64,000 bases of DNA from Nocardiopsis flavescens (GTDB lineage Bacteria > Actinomycetota > Actinomycetes > Streptosporangiales > Streptosporangiaceae), in the NCBI RefSeq assembly GCF_900141985.1, contig NZ_FQZK01000004.1, positions 248,001-312,000 of the forward strand. The letters are read 5' to 3'. The stretch's first letter is position 1. Each line of letters starts with the position of its first letter. Below, piece by piece: positions 52,872-62,746 of this stretch. The notes under the pieces were generated by a model. The model searched no databases. It was not told the DNA's origin and worked only from the letters and a program-made list of their open reading frames with translations. The translations under genes and the position numbers were made by a program.

Positions 52872-53045
52872 GTCCCTTATCTCCCGAAAAGCTATTGAAT
52901 TCCCTCGTTCAACGGACCGAACTTCGAGGGGCTACAGGAAGATCTTCCGAGAGGAAGGAAAGACAACCTAGGGCGCCTGAACAGGTGAGAACATCGGATA
53001 AGGCCGGTTGCCTGTTGTTGATGCTTGGTGAAATTTGGTGGTGTC

Positions 53046-53873
53046 ATGGCGAAACGCAAGGTCAGGCCACATGCAAAGGAGTGGGGAACCGAACTCAAGG
53101 TTCTCCGGGCCAAGGCCAACAGAACACAGAAGTCCGTCGCCACTGCCGTGCGGTGCTCGGACACGCTGATCTGCGGATTCGAGCAGGGAACGCACTGGCC
53201 GGGCCGCGACATGGCGGTGAAGCTGGCTGAGGCCCTCCCCGAAGGAAAGTCCCTGGTCACCCTCTGGGACAGGCTCAACTCCAAGAAGTCCTACCCCGAC
53301 TGGGCCTCGGATCTGGTCAAGGCCGAAGGCCGCACCTTCCTCATGAGGGAGTTCGAGACCACAGTGGTTCCCGGGTTGGTCCAAACTGAGGACTACGCAC
53401 GGACGCTGATCAAGGCGAACAACTCACTGGGCCCTGTCAGGGACGTCGAGGAACTGGTGTCCGGCCGCATGGACCGGCAGGAGATCTGGAACCGCGAAGA
53501 TCCCCCCAGGATGATCCTCATCCTCAACGAAGCCGTGTTGATGTGCTGCACCGGCGGCCCTCACGTCATGTCAGCCCAACTCACCCACCTGATGGAAATG
53601 GTGGAGCGCGATCTCATCAGGGCGCACATCATCCCCATGAAGACCAAGCGGCCACCCTCCACCATGAGTTTTACCCTCCTCAGCTTCAACGGTGAGGCCG
53701 ACGCCCTGTACGTGGAAGACGGGGTGACGGGCAGGATGGTGAACGAAGAGCCAGAGGTCAGCAGGATGGATAGGATTTTCAGCGATCTCCTGGGAGTCGC
53801 TCTATCGCCGGAGGAGTCCCTCAAACTCCTCAACCTCCATCGAAGGAAGCACGAAGATGAGTCTCAAGACTGA
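53046..53873 (+). CDS. XRE-family regulator with DUF5753 (Scr1-like)
   Basis: 275-residue protein. HTH_3 at the N-terminus (KVLRAKANRTQKSVATAVRCS), then the DUF5753 helical region (FETTVVPGLVQTEDYARTLIKA; SRMDRIFSDLLGVALSPEES). In streptomycetes such regulators pair with DUF397 small proteins, as here. Start ATG 53046; GTG 53025 is possible. Likely controls the element's small genes or excision. Confidence 0.88.
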   Translation: MAKRKVRPHAKEWGTELKVLRAKANRTQKSVATAVRCSDTLICGFEQGTHWPGRDMAVKLAEALPEGKSLVTLWDRLNSKKSYPDWASDLVKAEGRTFLMREFETTVVPGLVQTEDYARTLIKANNSLGPVRDVEELVSGRMDRQEIWNREDPPRMILILNEAVLMCCTGGPHVMSAQLTHLMEMVERDLIRAHIIPMKTKRPPSTMSFTLLSFNGEADALYVEDGVTGRMVNEEPEVSRMDRIFSDLLGVALSPEESLKLLNLHRRKHEDESQD

Positions 53874-54045
53874 GTGGGGGACGTCAACCTACTCCCACGG
53901 CAATGGTGGACAGTGCGTGGAGGCCAGACGCACATCCGCCGGTGCCGCCATCCGAGACACCCAGAACCGCTCCCTTGGCCATGTCGAAGCATCCCGGTTG
54001 GAGTGGGGAGCACTCCTCACGGCTGTCAAGGGTGGAACCGAGTAG
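53857..54045 (+). CDS. DUF397 small protein
   Basis: 62-residue DUF397 protein: TEWGTSTYSHGNGGQCVEA, AAIRDTQNRSLGHVEASRLEW. It overlaps the XRE gene by 17 bases. Partner of the XRE/DUF5753 regulator; the role of DUF397 proteins is still not well defined. Confidence 0.9.
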   Translation: MSLKTEWGTSTYSHGNGGQCVEARRTSAGAAIRDTQNRSLGHVEASRLEWGALLTAVKGGTE

Positions 54046-54105
54046 GGTCGCCCCTCCCCACACGCCGCCCCACCAGTAGCGTGAGCACAACGGATCTCCG
54101 TTCTT

Positions 54106-54142
54106 CTGCGGGCCCTGCCGCTTCTAGCGGCAGGGCCCGCAG
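54106..54142. terminator. Strong hairpin after the XRE-DUF397 pair
   Basis: Perfect 17-base arms (54106-54122 and 54126-54142) with a TCT loop, 60 bases after the DUF397 stop. Separates the regulator pair from xis-int. Confidence 0.7.
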
Positions 54143-54236
54143 TGCGTACGCACGCCTTCCGCACCCCACGTGAGCCCGATCAGGCCCCTCGATCGCGACC
54201 AGGAAATGAAGCCCACTCGCAAGAAGGGACCCCGGT

Positions 54237-54425
54237 GTGGAACACAAGGTCGCGTACTCCATGCAAGAGGCTGCTCACGCCCTGAGCCTGGGCACCACCA
54301 CCGTCAAGAAGCTCATCGCCACCGGGCAGCTTCCCTCCGTCCGCGTCGGCCGGCGGCGCCTCGTCCCCCGCTCCGCCCTGGAGACCTACATCAACCGCCT
54401 CCTAGACGACCAGGCATCGGCTTAG
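54237..54425 (+). CDS. Excisionase-type HTH protein
   Basis: 62-residue winged-helix protein of the excisionase/MerR-like type: YSMQEAAHALSLGTTTVKKL then LPSVRVGRRRLVPRSALETYI. Position directly upstream of the integrase supports an Xis role. GTG 54237 is used. Confidence 0.9.
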   Translation: MEHKVAYSMQEAAHALSLGTTTVKKLIATGQLPSVRVGRRRLVPRSALETYINRLLDDQASA

Positions 54426-54458
54426 GCTGGACGGGACCGTTCCCGGGAAAGACGAGGA

Positions 54459-55643
54459 GTGGTGCCCAGAACACCACGCAAGCCCACCAGGGCAGACCTG
54501 GCCGACCGGCCCGAGGTGTCGGTCTACCTCGACAAGGCACGCAAGCTCTGGCGCGCGGAGATCCGGCTCCGCCAGGACCCGCACACCGGCCGCTGCCAGG
54601 TCAAGAAGGTCAGCAGCAAGAACAAGCACACCCTCTACGACAAACTCGCCCGGGTGCTGGAAGCGCTGGATGAGGGGGTCAACTCCCCCGCCCGCTACAC
54701 CGTCGCCGACTGCGTGGCGGAGTTCCTGCGGGACCAGACCGGCGACTTGGCGCCCGCCACACGAGACAACTACACACGGCTCGCGCGTACGCACATCACC
54801 CCCTACCTCGGCCGGTACCTGCTGGCCGAACTGCGGGTGGCCGATGTGCTCGCCTGGCTCCGGGGCCGCAAACCGCACCTGTCCTCGCGGACACTGCGGC
54901 TGGTGCTCAACCTGCTGGAGCGCGCCATCCGCTACGCACAGGTCCAAGAGATGGTGGCCCGCAACGTCGCCGAACTCGCCCGACTCGACCAGCGCGGCAG
55001 GCTCAAGGGCGACAAGCCCGGACGCCCCTCCAAGTCCATGACACTGAAACAGGCCGCAGCGGTGCTCAAGGCGGCGGAAGGCACACGGTGGTACGCCTAC
55101 CTGGTGCTCTCCATCGTCACCGGAGCCCGAACCGAGGAGATCCGGGCGCTCACCTGGGAGCAGATCGACACCGACAGCACGGTTCCCACGATCCACGTGT
55201 GGACCTCGGTACGAGGCAACGGGGACACCAAGACCCGACGGTCACGGCGCTCCCTGGAACTGCCCCGCATCGCCGTCAGGGCGGTCACCGCCCACAAGGC
55301 GATGCAGGCCCGAGAGCGGCTAGCGGCGGCCGAGCTGTGGCAGGACAACGACCTCGTGTTCTGCACCAGGCACGGGACCCCGCTGGACCACCACAACGTC
55401 CTACGGGACCTGCGCACCATCATGAGAAAGGCAGGACTCAACGACAAGGAATGGACAGCGCGCGAACTGCGCCACACCTTCGTGTCCCTGCTCTCCGACC
55501 ACGGCGTCAGAATCGAAGAGATCTCACTCCTGGTCGGTCACGACGGCACCGACACCACCGAACGCGTCTACCGCCACCAACTGAGGCCGGTACGCCGGTC
55601 AGCGGCCGCAGCGATGGACGAAATCCTGCACGACGTAGGCTGA
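54459..55643 (+). CDS. Tyrosine recombinase (integrase) of the tRNA-Pro element
   Basis: 394-residue phage-type integrase. A SAM-like core-binding domain (about 80-170) precedes the catalytic domain with R224 in TGARTEEIR, K258, R338 and H339 in ARELRHTFVS, H361 in LLVGHDGT and the nucleophile Y371 in VYRHQ. The R-E-L-R-H form, rather than H-x-L-R-H, is common in pSAM2-type actinomycete integrases. GTG 54459; GTG 54462 equally possible. It ends 96 bases before attR, the usual position. Confidence 0.95.
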   Translation: MVPRTPRKPTRADLADRPEVSVYLDKARKLWRAEIRLRQDPHTGRCQVKKVSSKNKHTLYDKLARVLEALDEGVNSPARYTVADCVAEFLRDQTGDLAPATRDNYTRLARTHITPYLGRYLLAELRVADVLAWLRGRKPHLSSRTLRLVLNLLERAIRYAQVQEMVARNVAELARLDQRGRLKGDKPGRPSKSMTLKQAAAVLKAAEGTRWYAYLVLSIVTGARTEEIRALTWEQIDTDSTVPTIHVWTSVRGNGDTKTRRSRRSLELPRIAVRAVTAHKAMQARERLAAAELWQDNDLVFCTRHGTPLDHHNVLRDLRTIMRKAGLNDKEWTARELRHTFVSLLSDHGVRIEEISLLVGHDGTDTTERVYRHQLRPVRRSAAAAMDEILHDVG

Positions 55644-55738
55644 CGGCCCACCCGACCCCGGTTCAACCCCACCCCGACCCCACCAGAGACGAAGAAAGAG
55701 GCTCGCCACCCGGCGAACCTCTCTCCGACCTGCTAATC

Positions 55739-55817
<79 letters not shown>

Positions 55818-55910
55818 TCGGGCCGGGCCGCTGGCCTGGCCGACGGGGAAGACTCTATCGCATTCCCGGGGCCTCCCGCACCGGCGGCGTACCGAGCCGC
55901 GGCCCGGCCG

Positions 55911-56276
55911 TCAGGGGCCCAGGGTGCCGTCGAGGCGCTCGACCAGGCAGAACTCGTTGCCCTCGGGGTCGCCCAGGACCGCCAGCCGGTGGCCGTCCTC
56001 CTCGAACGCCGGGCGGACCACCCGCGCGCCCAGGGCGCGGACCCGCGCGGTCTCGGCCTCCAGGTCGTGCACGACCATGTCCAGGTGCATCCGGTTCTTG
56101 CCGGCCCTGGGCTCGGGCACCTCCTGCAGCAGCAGGTCGGGCCACCTCCCGGCCGGATCGCGCAGCGCCAGGTAGACGGGGTGGTCCCCCTCCTCCCGGA
56201 CGAAGCCGAGCACCGCGCACCAGAAGTCGGCCGCCGCCCCCAGGTCGTTGGTGTCCAGTACCCAGACCAGTCGCAC
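55911..56276 (-). CDS. VOC-family (glyoxalase-like) protein
   Basis: 121-residue two-module VOC protein: LVWVLDTNDLGAAADFWCAVLGF, NRMHLDMVVHDLEAETARV, GDPEGNEFCLVERLDG. The His/Glu positions of the metal-binding set are partly present. Function could be dioxygenase-, isomerase- or resistance-like. GTG 56276 is used; the frame upstream is compositional. Confidence 0.87.
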   Translation of the reverse strand: MRLVWVLDTNDLGAAADFWCAVLGFVREEGDHPVYLALRDPAGRWPDLLLQEVPEPRAGKNRMHLDMVVHDLEAETARVRALGARVVRPAFEEDGHRLAVLGDPEGNEFCLVERLDGTLGP

Positions 56277-56451
56277 GCGTTTCCCCGCCCCGTCCCGGGG
56301 CCGGGGCGCCGCGCCCCGGCCGCTCGCACCACACCCTACGCGCGGTCCCGGCCGCCGGGGCGCGTCGCCCCGCGCCCCGCTGCCACGGGCCGCGGCGGGG
56401 TGAGCAAGAACGGTCAAGCGCCGCCGGGGGCCGCACGAACATACTGGTCAC

Positions 56452-57390
56452 ATGAGCGAACCCACCACCGGCCGGGACCGGCTGCGCGAACTGCTCGACG
56501 CGGTCCTGGCGGACGGGGACGGGAGCGGCGGGACCGGTCTGGCCGCCATGGCCGACCGGGCCCACAGCTCGCCGTTCCACTTCTCGCGCAGGCTCAGCCG
56601 CGACACCGGGGAGTCCCCGGTCGCACTGCGCCGCCGCGTGCTGCTGGAGCGGGCCGCCTGGCAGATCCGCCAGGGGTCCAGCGTCACCGACGCCGCGTTC
56701 GAGGCGGGCTACCGGTCGGTGGAGGGGTTCATCCGCGCGTTCGGGCGGGCCTTCGGGCACCCGCCGGGGGCGACCACCTCCGGCAGCCCGGGCTGGCTGC
56801 CCGCGCCGAACGGCATCCACTTCCACCCGCCGATCCACCTGTGGATCGAGTCGCGCCCCGAGGAGCGCCCCGCCATGGATCCCCTGTCCTTGCAGGTCCA
56901 TCACGACATCGCCGACACCGGACGGCTCATCGAGGCCGCCGCGGGCCTGCCGGAGGAGGCCTACCGCAGGGTGCACTCCCCCGGGCAGACCGTCCTGAGC
57001 TGGGACGGGCCCGAGGAGTCCGTCGCCGCGGTCCTGGAGAACCTGGTGCGCTCCAAGGAGATGTGGTGCGCCTCCATCGACGGCGAGGACGTCCCCGCGC
57101 GGGGCGGGGACGACCCGGCGTCGCTGGCCGGGCGGCACCGCGAGATCGGCCCGCACTGGATCGCGACGGTCGACGGCATCGGCCGCCGCGGCGCCTGGGG
57201 GGACCGGCTGGTCGACGCCCTGTGCGACCCGCCGGAGAGCTTCGTGCTGGGCTCGGTGGTCGCGCACGTCCTGACGTACGCGGCGCACCGCAGACAGCTG
57301 GTGCGGCACATGCTGCGCGCCGCGGGGGTGGAGGCGGACCACGGGGATCCCATCGAGTGGCTGCAGGACCGACACGGAGGAACGTCATGA
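56452..57390 (+). CDS. AraC-type HTH fused to DinB-like domain
   Basis: 312-residue protein. Residues about 1-110: AraC helix-turn-helix pair (SSPFHFSRRLSRDTGESPV; VTDAAFEAGYRSVEGFIRAFGRAF). Residues about 150-310: DinB/YfiT-like four-helix bundle with metal-type histidines (HHDIADTGRLIEAA; VVAHVLTYAAHRRQLVRHM). Stop overlaps the next start as ATGA. Probably senses and regulates its coupled reductase; inference. Confidence 0.88.
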   Translation: MSEPTTGRDRLRELLDAVLADGDGSGGTGLAAMADRAHSSPFHFSRRLSRDTGESPVALRRRVLLERAAWQIRQGSSVTDAAFEAGYRSVEGFIRAFGRAFGHPPGATTSGSPGWLPAPNGIHFHPPIHLWIESRPEERPAMDPLSLQVHHDIADTGRLIEAAAGLPEEAYRRVHSPGQTVLSWDGPEESVAAVLENLVRSKEMWCASIDGEDVPARGGDDPASLAGRHREIGPHWIATVDGIGRRGAWGDRLVDALCDPPESFVLGSVVAHVLTYAAHRRQLVRHMLRAAGVEADHGDPIEWLQDRHGGTS

Positions 57391-57938
57391 CCAGGACCGT
57401 CTACAACACCGCGACCAGCCTGGACGGCTTCATCGCCACCGAGGACCACTCGCTGGAGTGGCTGTTCGCCGCCGACTCCGGCGAGGAGAGCGCGACGAGC
57501 GAGGTCGAGGAGTTCATGAAGGGCGTGGGCGCCGTCCTCATGGGCGCCTCCACCTACGAGTGGGTGCACCGGCACGAGCGGGCCAAGGGCTGGGAGTACG
57601 ACATGCCGTCCTGGGTGCTGACCCACCGGGAGCTGCCGCCGTTCGACGGCGGGCCCGACATCCGGTTCGCCTCGGCCGACTCCGACGAGGAGCTGCGCGC
57701 CGTGCACGCGCGGGCCGCGGAGTCCGCCGCGGGCAAGGACCTGTGGCTGCTCGGCGGCGGCGGGATCGCCGCCGACCTGGCCCGGCTGGGCCTGCTGGAC
57801 GAGGTGATCGTGTCCATCGCGCCGGTCACCCTGGGCGCGGGGGCCCCGCTGCTCGCGGGCCGGGTGGACCTCAAGCCGCTGGACGTGCACCGCACCGCGG
57901 CCTTCGCCTGCGCCCGCTACGAGGTCGTGCGCTCCTGA
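57387..57938 (+). CDS. Dihydrofolate reductase-family (RibD C-terminal) protein
   Basis: 183-residue DHFR-like reductase. TATSLDGFIATEDHSLEWL, AVLMGASTYEW and LLGGGGIAADLARLGLLDE are the standard landmarks. Actinobacteria have many paralogues with unknown substrates. Coupled to the AraC-DinB gene by ATGA overlap. Confidence 0.9.
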   Translation: MTRTVYNTATSLDGFIATEDHSLEWLFAADSGEESATSEVEEFMKGVGAVLMGASTYEWVHRHERAKGWEYDMPSWVLTHRELPPFDGGPDIRFASADSDEELRAVHARAAESAAGKDLWLLGGGGIAADLARLGLLDEVIVSIAPVTLGAGAPLLAGRVDLKPLDVHRTAAFACARYEVVRS

Positions 57939-57956
57939 CCCCTCAGGTCGATGCAC

Positions 57957-58460
57957 CTAGCGGCCTGCGCCGCCGGCGCCCCGCAGGCGGGCGTCGGCGG
58001 CGGCGAGGTCGTGCTCGGTGAAGACCGCGATGCCGTGCCCGGCCAGCAGGTGGGCGGTCACCCCGGGCCCGCGCCTCCTGCGCCCGCTGAAGGTGCCGTC
58101 GTAGACCTCGCGGAGCCCGCAGGAGGGGCTGGACTCCTTGAGGACGGCCACCGCCACGCCCCGGTCGCGGGCGAAGGCCAGGGCCGCGCGGGCCCCGGCG
58201 GTGAAGTACGCGGTGACGTCGTCCCCGGCGGGGGTGAGGATGCGGGCCCGGCCCGCCAGCACGTCGGCCGCGGTGGCGCCGGGCTCGATCTCCGCGGGCG
58301 GTCGCGGCACGGGCAGGCCGCCCGCGACCTCGGGGCAGTGCACCACCAGGCGGCCCTCGGCGCGCCAGCGGTCGAGCAGGGCGTCGCCGACGGGTCTGGC
58401 ACGGCCGTCGTAGCGCACCGGGCGGCCCGCCAGGCAGGCGCTGACCAGGACCCTGTCCAT
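57957..58460 (-). CDS. DUF523-family protein
   Basis: 167-residue DUF523 protein with the conserved VSACLAGRPVRYDGR and LKESSPSCGLREVYDG cysteine motifs, suggesting a metal- or thiol-dependent role; its function is not known to me. Convergent with the DHFR-like gene. ATG 58460 with GGGGGAGAG upstream. Confidence 0.9.
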   Translation of the reverse strand: MDRVLVSACLAGRPVRYDGRARPVGDALLDRWRAEGRLVVHCPEVAGGLPVPRPPAEIEPGATAADVLAGRARILTPAGDDVTAYFTAGARAALAFARDRGVAVAVLKESSPSCGLREVYDGTFSGRRRRGPGVTAHLLAGHGIAVFTEHDLAAADARLRGAGGAGR

Positions 58461-58618
58461 GCCTCTCCCCCTCGTTCCCCGCGGTCGCCCCGGCCGCCGC
58501 GTTCCCCGCAGCCCCGGACGGCCGACCGCCGCGGGTCCACGCTACCGCCCCGCGGCGGGCCGGTCCGCCGTCACGGGTGCGCCCCGCGACACGGACGGCA
58601 CACCCCCACAATCCAGGA

Positions 58619-58631
58619 CTTATAACATAAG
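58619..58631. promoter_or_regulatory. 13-bp palindrome CTTAT-AAC-ATAAG upstream of the MFS gene
   Basis: Perfect 5-base arms around AAC in an AT-rich stretch 44 bases before the GTG at 58675. GntR-type operators can have this size. No regulator gene adjoins. Confidence 0.35.
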
Positions 58632-58674
58632 GTCGCTATCGTGTTACTTTGAGTGATTTCACCGAGGGGGGCAC

Positions 58675-60189
58675 GTGAGCGAGAACCGGTCCGGGGGGCG
58701 GCCCGAGAATCCGCCGGGTGGCGCACCGCAGGGGGAACCGGGCGAAACGCCCGGGGGGAAGGCGCAGGAGCTGGCCACCGAGCACCGCGCCACCCGCAAG
58801 GCCGTCACCGCCGCCGCCATCGGCAACGCCACCGAGTGGTACGACTTCGGCGTCTACAGCTACCTCGCCGTCACCATCGGCCTGGTGTTCTACCCGTCGC
58901 AGTCCCAGGGCGTCCAGCTCATCGCCACCTTCACCACGTTCGCCGCGGCCTTCCTGGTCCGGCCGCTGGGCGGCATGTTCTTCGGCCCCCTGGGCGACCG
59001 CATCGGCCGCAAGCACGTCCTGGCCTTCACCATGCTGCTCATGGCGGCCAGCACCTTCTGCATCGGCCTCATCCCCTCGGCCGCCTCCATCGGCATCGCC
59101 GCGCCGATCCTGCTGCTCGTCGCCCGCATGCTCCAGGGGTTCTCCACCGGCGGCGAGTACGGCGGCGCCACCACCTTCATCGCCGAGTACGCCCCCGACC
59201 GGCGCCGCGGCTTCCTCGCCTCCTGGCTGGAGTTCGGCACCGTCAGCGGGTACGTCGGCGGCGCCGCGCTCGTCACCGCCATGACCCTGCTGGTGGGCTC
59301 GGACGCCATGCTCGCCTGGGGCTGGCGGATCCCGTTCCTGCTCGCCCTGCCGCTCGGCGCCGTCGGCCTCTACCTGCGGATCAAGCTCGACGAGACGCCC
59401 GTGTTCAACGAGAACACCCAGGGGTTCGCCAAGGACTCCGAGGGCCACCACCGCAAGGGGCAGCTGCGCGAGACCGTCGTCGGCCAGTGGCGCAACATGC
59501 TCCTGTGCGTGGGCCTGGTGCTCGTGTTCAACGTCAACAACTACATGGTGACCGCGTACATGCCCACCTACCTGGAGGCCGTGCTGGGCTACAGCCCCAC
59601 CATGGCCCTGGTGCTCACCCTGGGCGCGATGGTGCTCATGCTGGCCGCCGTCACCGGGTTCGGCACGCTCAGCGACCGGGTGGGGCGCAGGCCCGTGCTG
59701 CTCTCGGGCAGCCTGTTCTCCATCGTGCTGACCCTGCCCGCCTTCTGGCTGCTCCAGTCCGGGAACACGGTCGGGGTGGCCCTGGGGATCATGGTGCTGG
59801 CGGTCACCCTGGTGCACTTCTCCGGCGGCGCCCCGGCGGCGCTCCCGGCGTTCTTCCCGACCAGCGTCCGCTACGGGGCGCTGGCGATCAGCTTCAACAT
59901 CTCGGTGGCGCTGTTCGGCGGCACCACCCCGCTGCTGGCCGAGACGCTCGTGCAGTCCACCGGGAACGCGTACTCGCCCGCCTGGCTGGTGATGGGCGCC
60001 GGCGTCGTCGGGCTGTTCGTGGTGTGGCGGATGAAGGAGAGCGCCGGGCGTCCGCTGCCGGGCGCGCCCGCCATCCCCGTGCCCGAACCCGCCCCGGGCG
60101 GCACCCGCCTGCCCTACCCGCGCACCGGCGACGGGGACGGCCGCTTCGTGCCCCCCAGCAACGTGCGCCGCCTGCCCTCCGACTCCTGA
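58675..60189 (+). CDS. MHS-family MFS transporter (ProP/ShiA/KgtP-like)
   Basis: 504-residue proton symporter of the metabolite:H+ symporter family. IGNATEWYDFGVYSYLAVTIG at helix 1, PLGGMFFGPLGDRIGRKHVL (motif A) and GFSTGGEYGGATTFIAEYAP in helix 4 are diagnostic. Substrates in the family are proline/betaine, shikimate, citrate or 2-oxoglutarate; I cannot choose. GTG 58675 follows GAGGGGGG. Confidence 0.92.
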   Translation: MSENRSGGRPENPPGGAPQGEPGETPGGKAQELATEHRATRKAVTAAAIGNATEWYDFGVYSYLAVTIGLVFYPSQSQGVQLIATFTTFAAAFLVRPLGGMFFGPLGDRIGRKHVLAFTMLLMAASTFCIGLIPSAASIGIAAPILLLVARMLQGFSTGGEYGGATTFIAEYAPDRRRGFLASWLEFGTVSGYVGGAALVTAMTLLVGSDAMLAWGWRIPFLLALPLGAVGLYLRIKLDETPVFNENTQGFAKDSEGHHRKGQLRETVVGQWRNMLLCVGLVLVFNVNNYMVTAYMPTYLEAVLGYSPTMALVLTLGAMVLMLAAVTGFGTLSDRVGRRPVLLSGSLFSIVLTLPAFWLLQSGNTVGVALGIMVLAVTLVHFSGGAPAALPAFFPTSVRYGALAISFNISVALFGGTTPLLAETLVQSTGNAYSPAWLVMGAGVVGLFVVWRMKESAGRPLPGAPAIPVPEPAPGGTRLPYPRTGDGDGRFVPPSNVRRLPSDS

Positions 60190-60211
60190 GCCGGGCTCCG
60201 GGCGCACGCGA

Positions 60212-60240
60212 GGGGCGCCTCCCCGGCGGGGAGGCGCCCC
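60212..60240. terminator. Terminator between convergent MFS and der genes
   Basis: Perfect 13-base arms (60212-60224, 60228-60240) with a GGC loop. Confidence 0.65.
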
Positions 60241-60265
60241 CGGTCACACCGTCGCGGACCGGCCG

Positions 60266-61699
60266 TCAGGAACGGCGCCGGCGCTGGCGGTCCGGGCGGA
60301 CGCTGCCCTTGGACGCCCTGCCCACGGTCCCGCCCTTCTTCTCCCGGATCCGCATGCTGATGTGGATCGGCGAGCCCTCGAATCCGAAGTCCTCGCGCAG
60401 GCGCCGCTCGATGAACCGCCGGTAGTTGTCCTCCAGGAACCCGGTGGTGAACAGCACGAACTGCGGGGGCTTGGCCCCCGCCTGCGTCGCGAACAGGATC
60501 TTGGGCTGCTTGCCGCCGCGCACCGGCGGCGGCGTCGCCGCCACCAGCTCCTTGAGCCAGTTGTTCAGCTGCCCCGTCGGGATGCGCTGCGACCAGCCCG
60601 CCAGGCTCGTCTCCACCGCCGGGACCAGCTTCTCCATGTGGCGGCCGGTCCTGGCGGAGATGTTCACCCGGGGCGCCCAGGCGACCCGCGCCAGCTGGCG
60701 GTCGATCTCCTTCTCCAGGTAGATCCGGCGGTCCTCCTCCAGCACGTCCCACTTGTTGAACGCCAGCACCAGGCCGCGCCCGGCCTCCAGCACCTGCTCG
60801 ACCACCCGGATGTCCTGCTCGGCCAGCGGCTCGCTGACGTCCATCAGGACCACGGCGACCTCGGCCCGCTCCAGGGCGGTGCCGGTGCGCATGGTGGCGT
60901 AGTAGTCGGCGCCCTGAAGAGCCCGGAACCGGCGGCGGATACCGGCGGTGTCGATGAACTTCCAGGTCTTGCCGCCCAGCTCGATGAGCTCGTCGACGGC
61001 GTCGCGGGTCGTGCCCGCCACCGAGTCCACGACCACGCGGTCCTCGCCGGCGAGCCGGTTGAGCAGGCTCGACTTGCCCACGTTGGGACGGCCCAGCAGG
61101 GCCACCCGCGGCGGGCCGTCCTCGGCCTCGGGCTCCTGGACCTCCCGGTCGCCGTCGGGGAAGGCCTCCACCACGGCGTCCAGCAGGTCGCCGGTACCGC
61201 GGCCGTGCAGGGCGCTGATGGGGTAGGGCTCGCCCACGCCCAGGTTCCACAGCTCCAGCGCGTCGGACTCCTGCATGCTGCCGTCCACCTTGTTGGCGGC
61301 CAGCACCACGGGGCGGTTGGTGGCGCGCAGCACGCGGGTGACGGCGGCGTCGGCGTCGGTGATGCCGACGGTGGCGTCCACCACGAACAGGATCACGTCG
61401 GCGGTCTGCGCCGCGTACTCGGCCTGGCGGGCGACCATCGCGGCCAGCCCGCTGACGCTGGTCTCCCAGCCGCCGGTGTCGACCAGGGTGAACTGGGTGC
61501 TCTGCCACTCGGCGTCGTAGGCGACCCGGTCCCGCGTCACCCCCGGCACGTCCTCGACCACGGCCTCGCGGCGGCCGATGATGCGGTTGACGAGACTGGA
61601 CTTGCCCACGTTGGGGCGGCCCACCACGGCCACCACCGGCAGGGGGACGGCCGGGCCGTCCTCCACGCCGATGTCGGCGGTCTCGAAGTCCTCACTCAT
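60266..61699 (-). CDS. der: Ribosome biogenesis GTPase Der (EngA)
   Basis: Double-Era GTPase of 477 residues needed for 50S subunit maturation. Two GTPase domains with G1 motifs GRPNVGKSS at 27-35 and 203-211, G3 DTGGWE and DTAGIRR, G4 NKVD and NKWD, then the C-terminal KH-like domain; basic tail. ATG 61699 with GGGAG upstream. Follows cmk by about 250 bp, the standard actinobacterial order. Confidence 0.97.
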   Translation of the reverse strand: MSEDFETADIGVEDGPAVPLPVVAVVGRPNVGKSSLVNRIIGRREAVVEDVPGVTRDRVAYDAEWQSTQFTLVDTGGWETSVSGLAAMVARQAEYAAQTADVILFVVDATVGITDADAAVTRVLRATNRPVVLAANKVDGSMQESDALELWNLGVGEPYPISALHGRGTGDLLDAVVEAFPDGDREVQEPEAEDGPPRVALLGRPNVGKSSLLNRLAGEDRVVVDSVAGTTRDAVDELIELGGKTWKFIDTAGIRRRFRALQGADYYATMRTGTALERAEVAVVLMDVSEPLAEQDIRVVEQVLEAGRGLVLAFNKWDVLEEDRRIYLEKEIDRQLARVAWAPRVNISARTGRHMEKLVPAVETSLAGWSQRIPTGQLNNWLKELVAATPPPVRGGKQPKILFATQAGAKPPQFVLFTTGFLEDNYRRFIERRLREDFGFEGSPIHISMRIREKKGGTVGRASKGSVRPDRQRRRRS

Positions 61700-61945
61700 G
61701 TACTGCTCCCGGTCCTTGAGTCCCCGCGCGCCCAGGATGCGTGCCGCGGGGAGTGCGAAAACGGACCGGCCGCTCCCGTGCGAGACGGGGGCGGCCCGAT
61801 CCGGGCGGAACGCCGACGGCGTCCACGCGTGTACCGCGAAGGGCGACCTCCGCGGGGGTCCTCGTGTTCCCCCGGTGACCCGTCCCACCCCGCGGGGGCG
61901 GAGCGGGCGGACCCGGGGAGGGGCGGCCGACCCGGCCGCCCGGTG

Positions 61946-62659
61946 TCAGGCGCGGGCCGTGGCGGCGGCCCGGGCGGCCTCGTCGACCAGGTCGACGACC
62001 AGGGCCACAACCTCGTCCAGGTCCAGGCCGGTGGTGTCCAGCTCGGCCGTGCCGGAGGTCAGCGTCAGCGGCGAGTGGGCGCGGCTGGAGTCCAGCCGGT
62101 CCCGGCGCTCCAGGTCGGCCCGGGTGGCGGCCACGTCGCCGGTGCGGATCTCCTTGCTGCGGCGCTGGGCGCGGGCCTCGGCGCTGGCGGTGACGAACAG
62201 CTTCACCGGGGCGTCGGGGGCGACCACGGTGGTGATGTCGCGGCCCTCCACCACGATGCCCGGGCCCTCGCGCCGGGCGGCGTCGATGGCCTCGCGCTGG
62301 GCGGCCACCAGCAGCTCACGGGCCCGCGGCACCGCGGAGACGGCGCTCACGCTGGCGGTGACCTCCCGGCCGCGGATCTCGGCGGCCACGTCGCGGCCGT
62401 CGACGGACACCGTCGGAGCGGCCGGGTCGGTGCCCATCGTGATGACCGGGCGGTCCACGGCTGCGGCCACCGCGGCCGGGTCCTCGACGTCCACCCCGTT
62501 GTCGAGCATCCACCAGGTCAGCGCGCGGTACATGGCGCCGGTGTCGAGGTAGCGCAGACCGCGCGCCTTCGCCACACCCTTGGAGGTGCTCGACTTGCCC
62601 GACCCGGAGGGGCCGTCGATAGCGATGACGATGCCCTCGGTGCTGCCCTGCCCGCTCAC
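61946..62659 (-). CDS. cmk: Cytidylate kinase
   Basis: 237-residue (d)CMP kinase. P-loop [10 protein letters not shown] at 15-24, YLDTGAMYRALTW (CMP site), VVEGRDITTVV and ARAQRRSKE are family landmarks. GTG 62659 preceded by AGGAA. Between tyrA and der. Confidence 0.97.
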   Translation of the reverse strand: MSGQGSTEGIVIAIDGPSGSGKSSTSKGVAKARGLRYLDTGAMYRALTWWMLDNGVDVEDPAAVAAAVDRPVITMGTDPAAPTVSVDGRDVAAEIRGREVTASVSAVSAVPRARELLVAAQREAIDAARREGPGIVVEGRDITTVVAPDAPVKLFVTASAEARAQRRSKEIRTGDVAATRADLERRDRLDSSRAHSPLTLTSGTAELDTTGLDLDEVVALVVDLVDEAARAAATARA

Positions 62660-62746
62660 GTGTTCCTGCCTCTGCCACTCGCGTACTGCCGACGCCCCAG
62701 CCTACCCGTGCGCGGTACCCCGGAGTACGTGCGCGGCGGGCGGCGC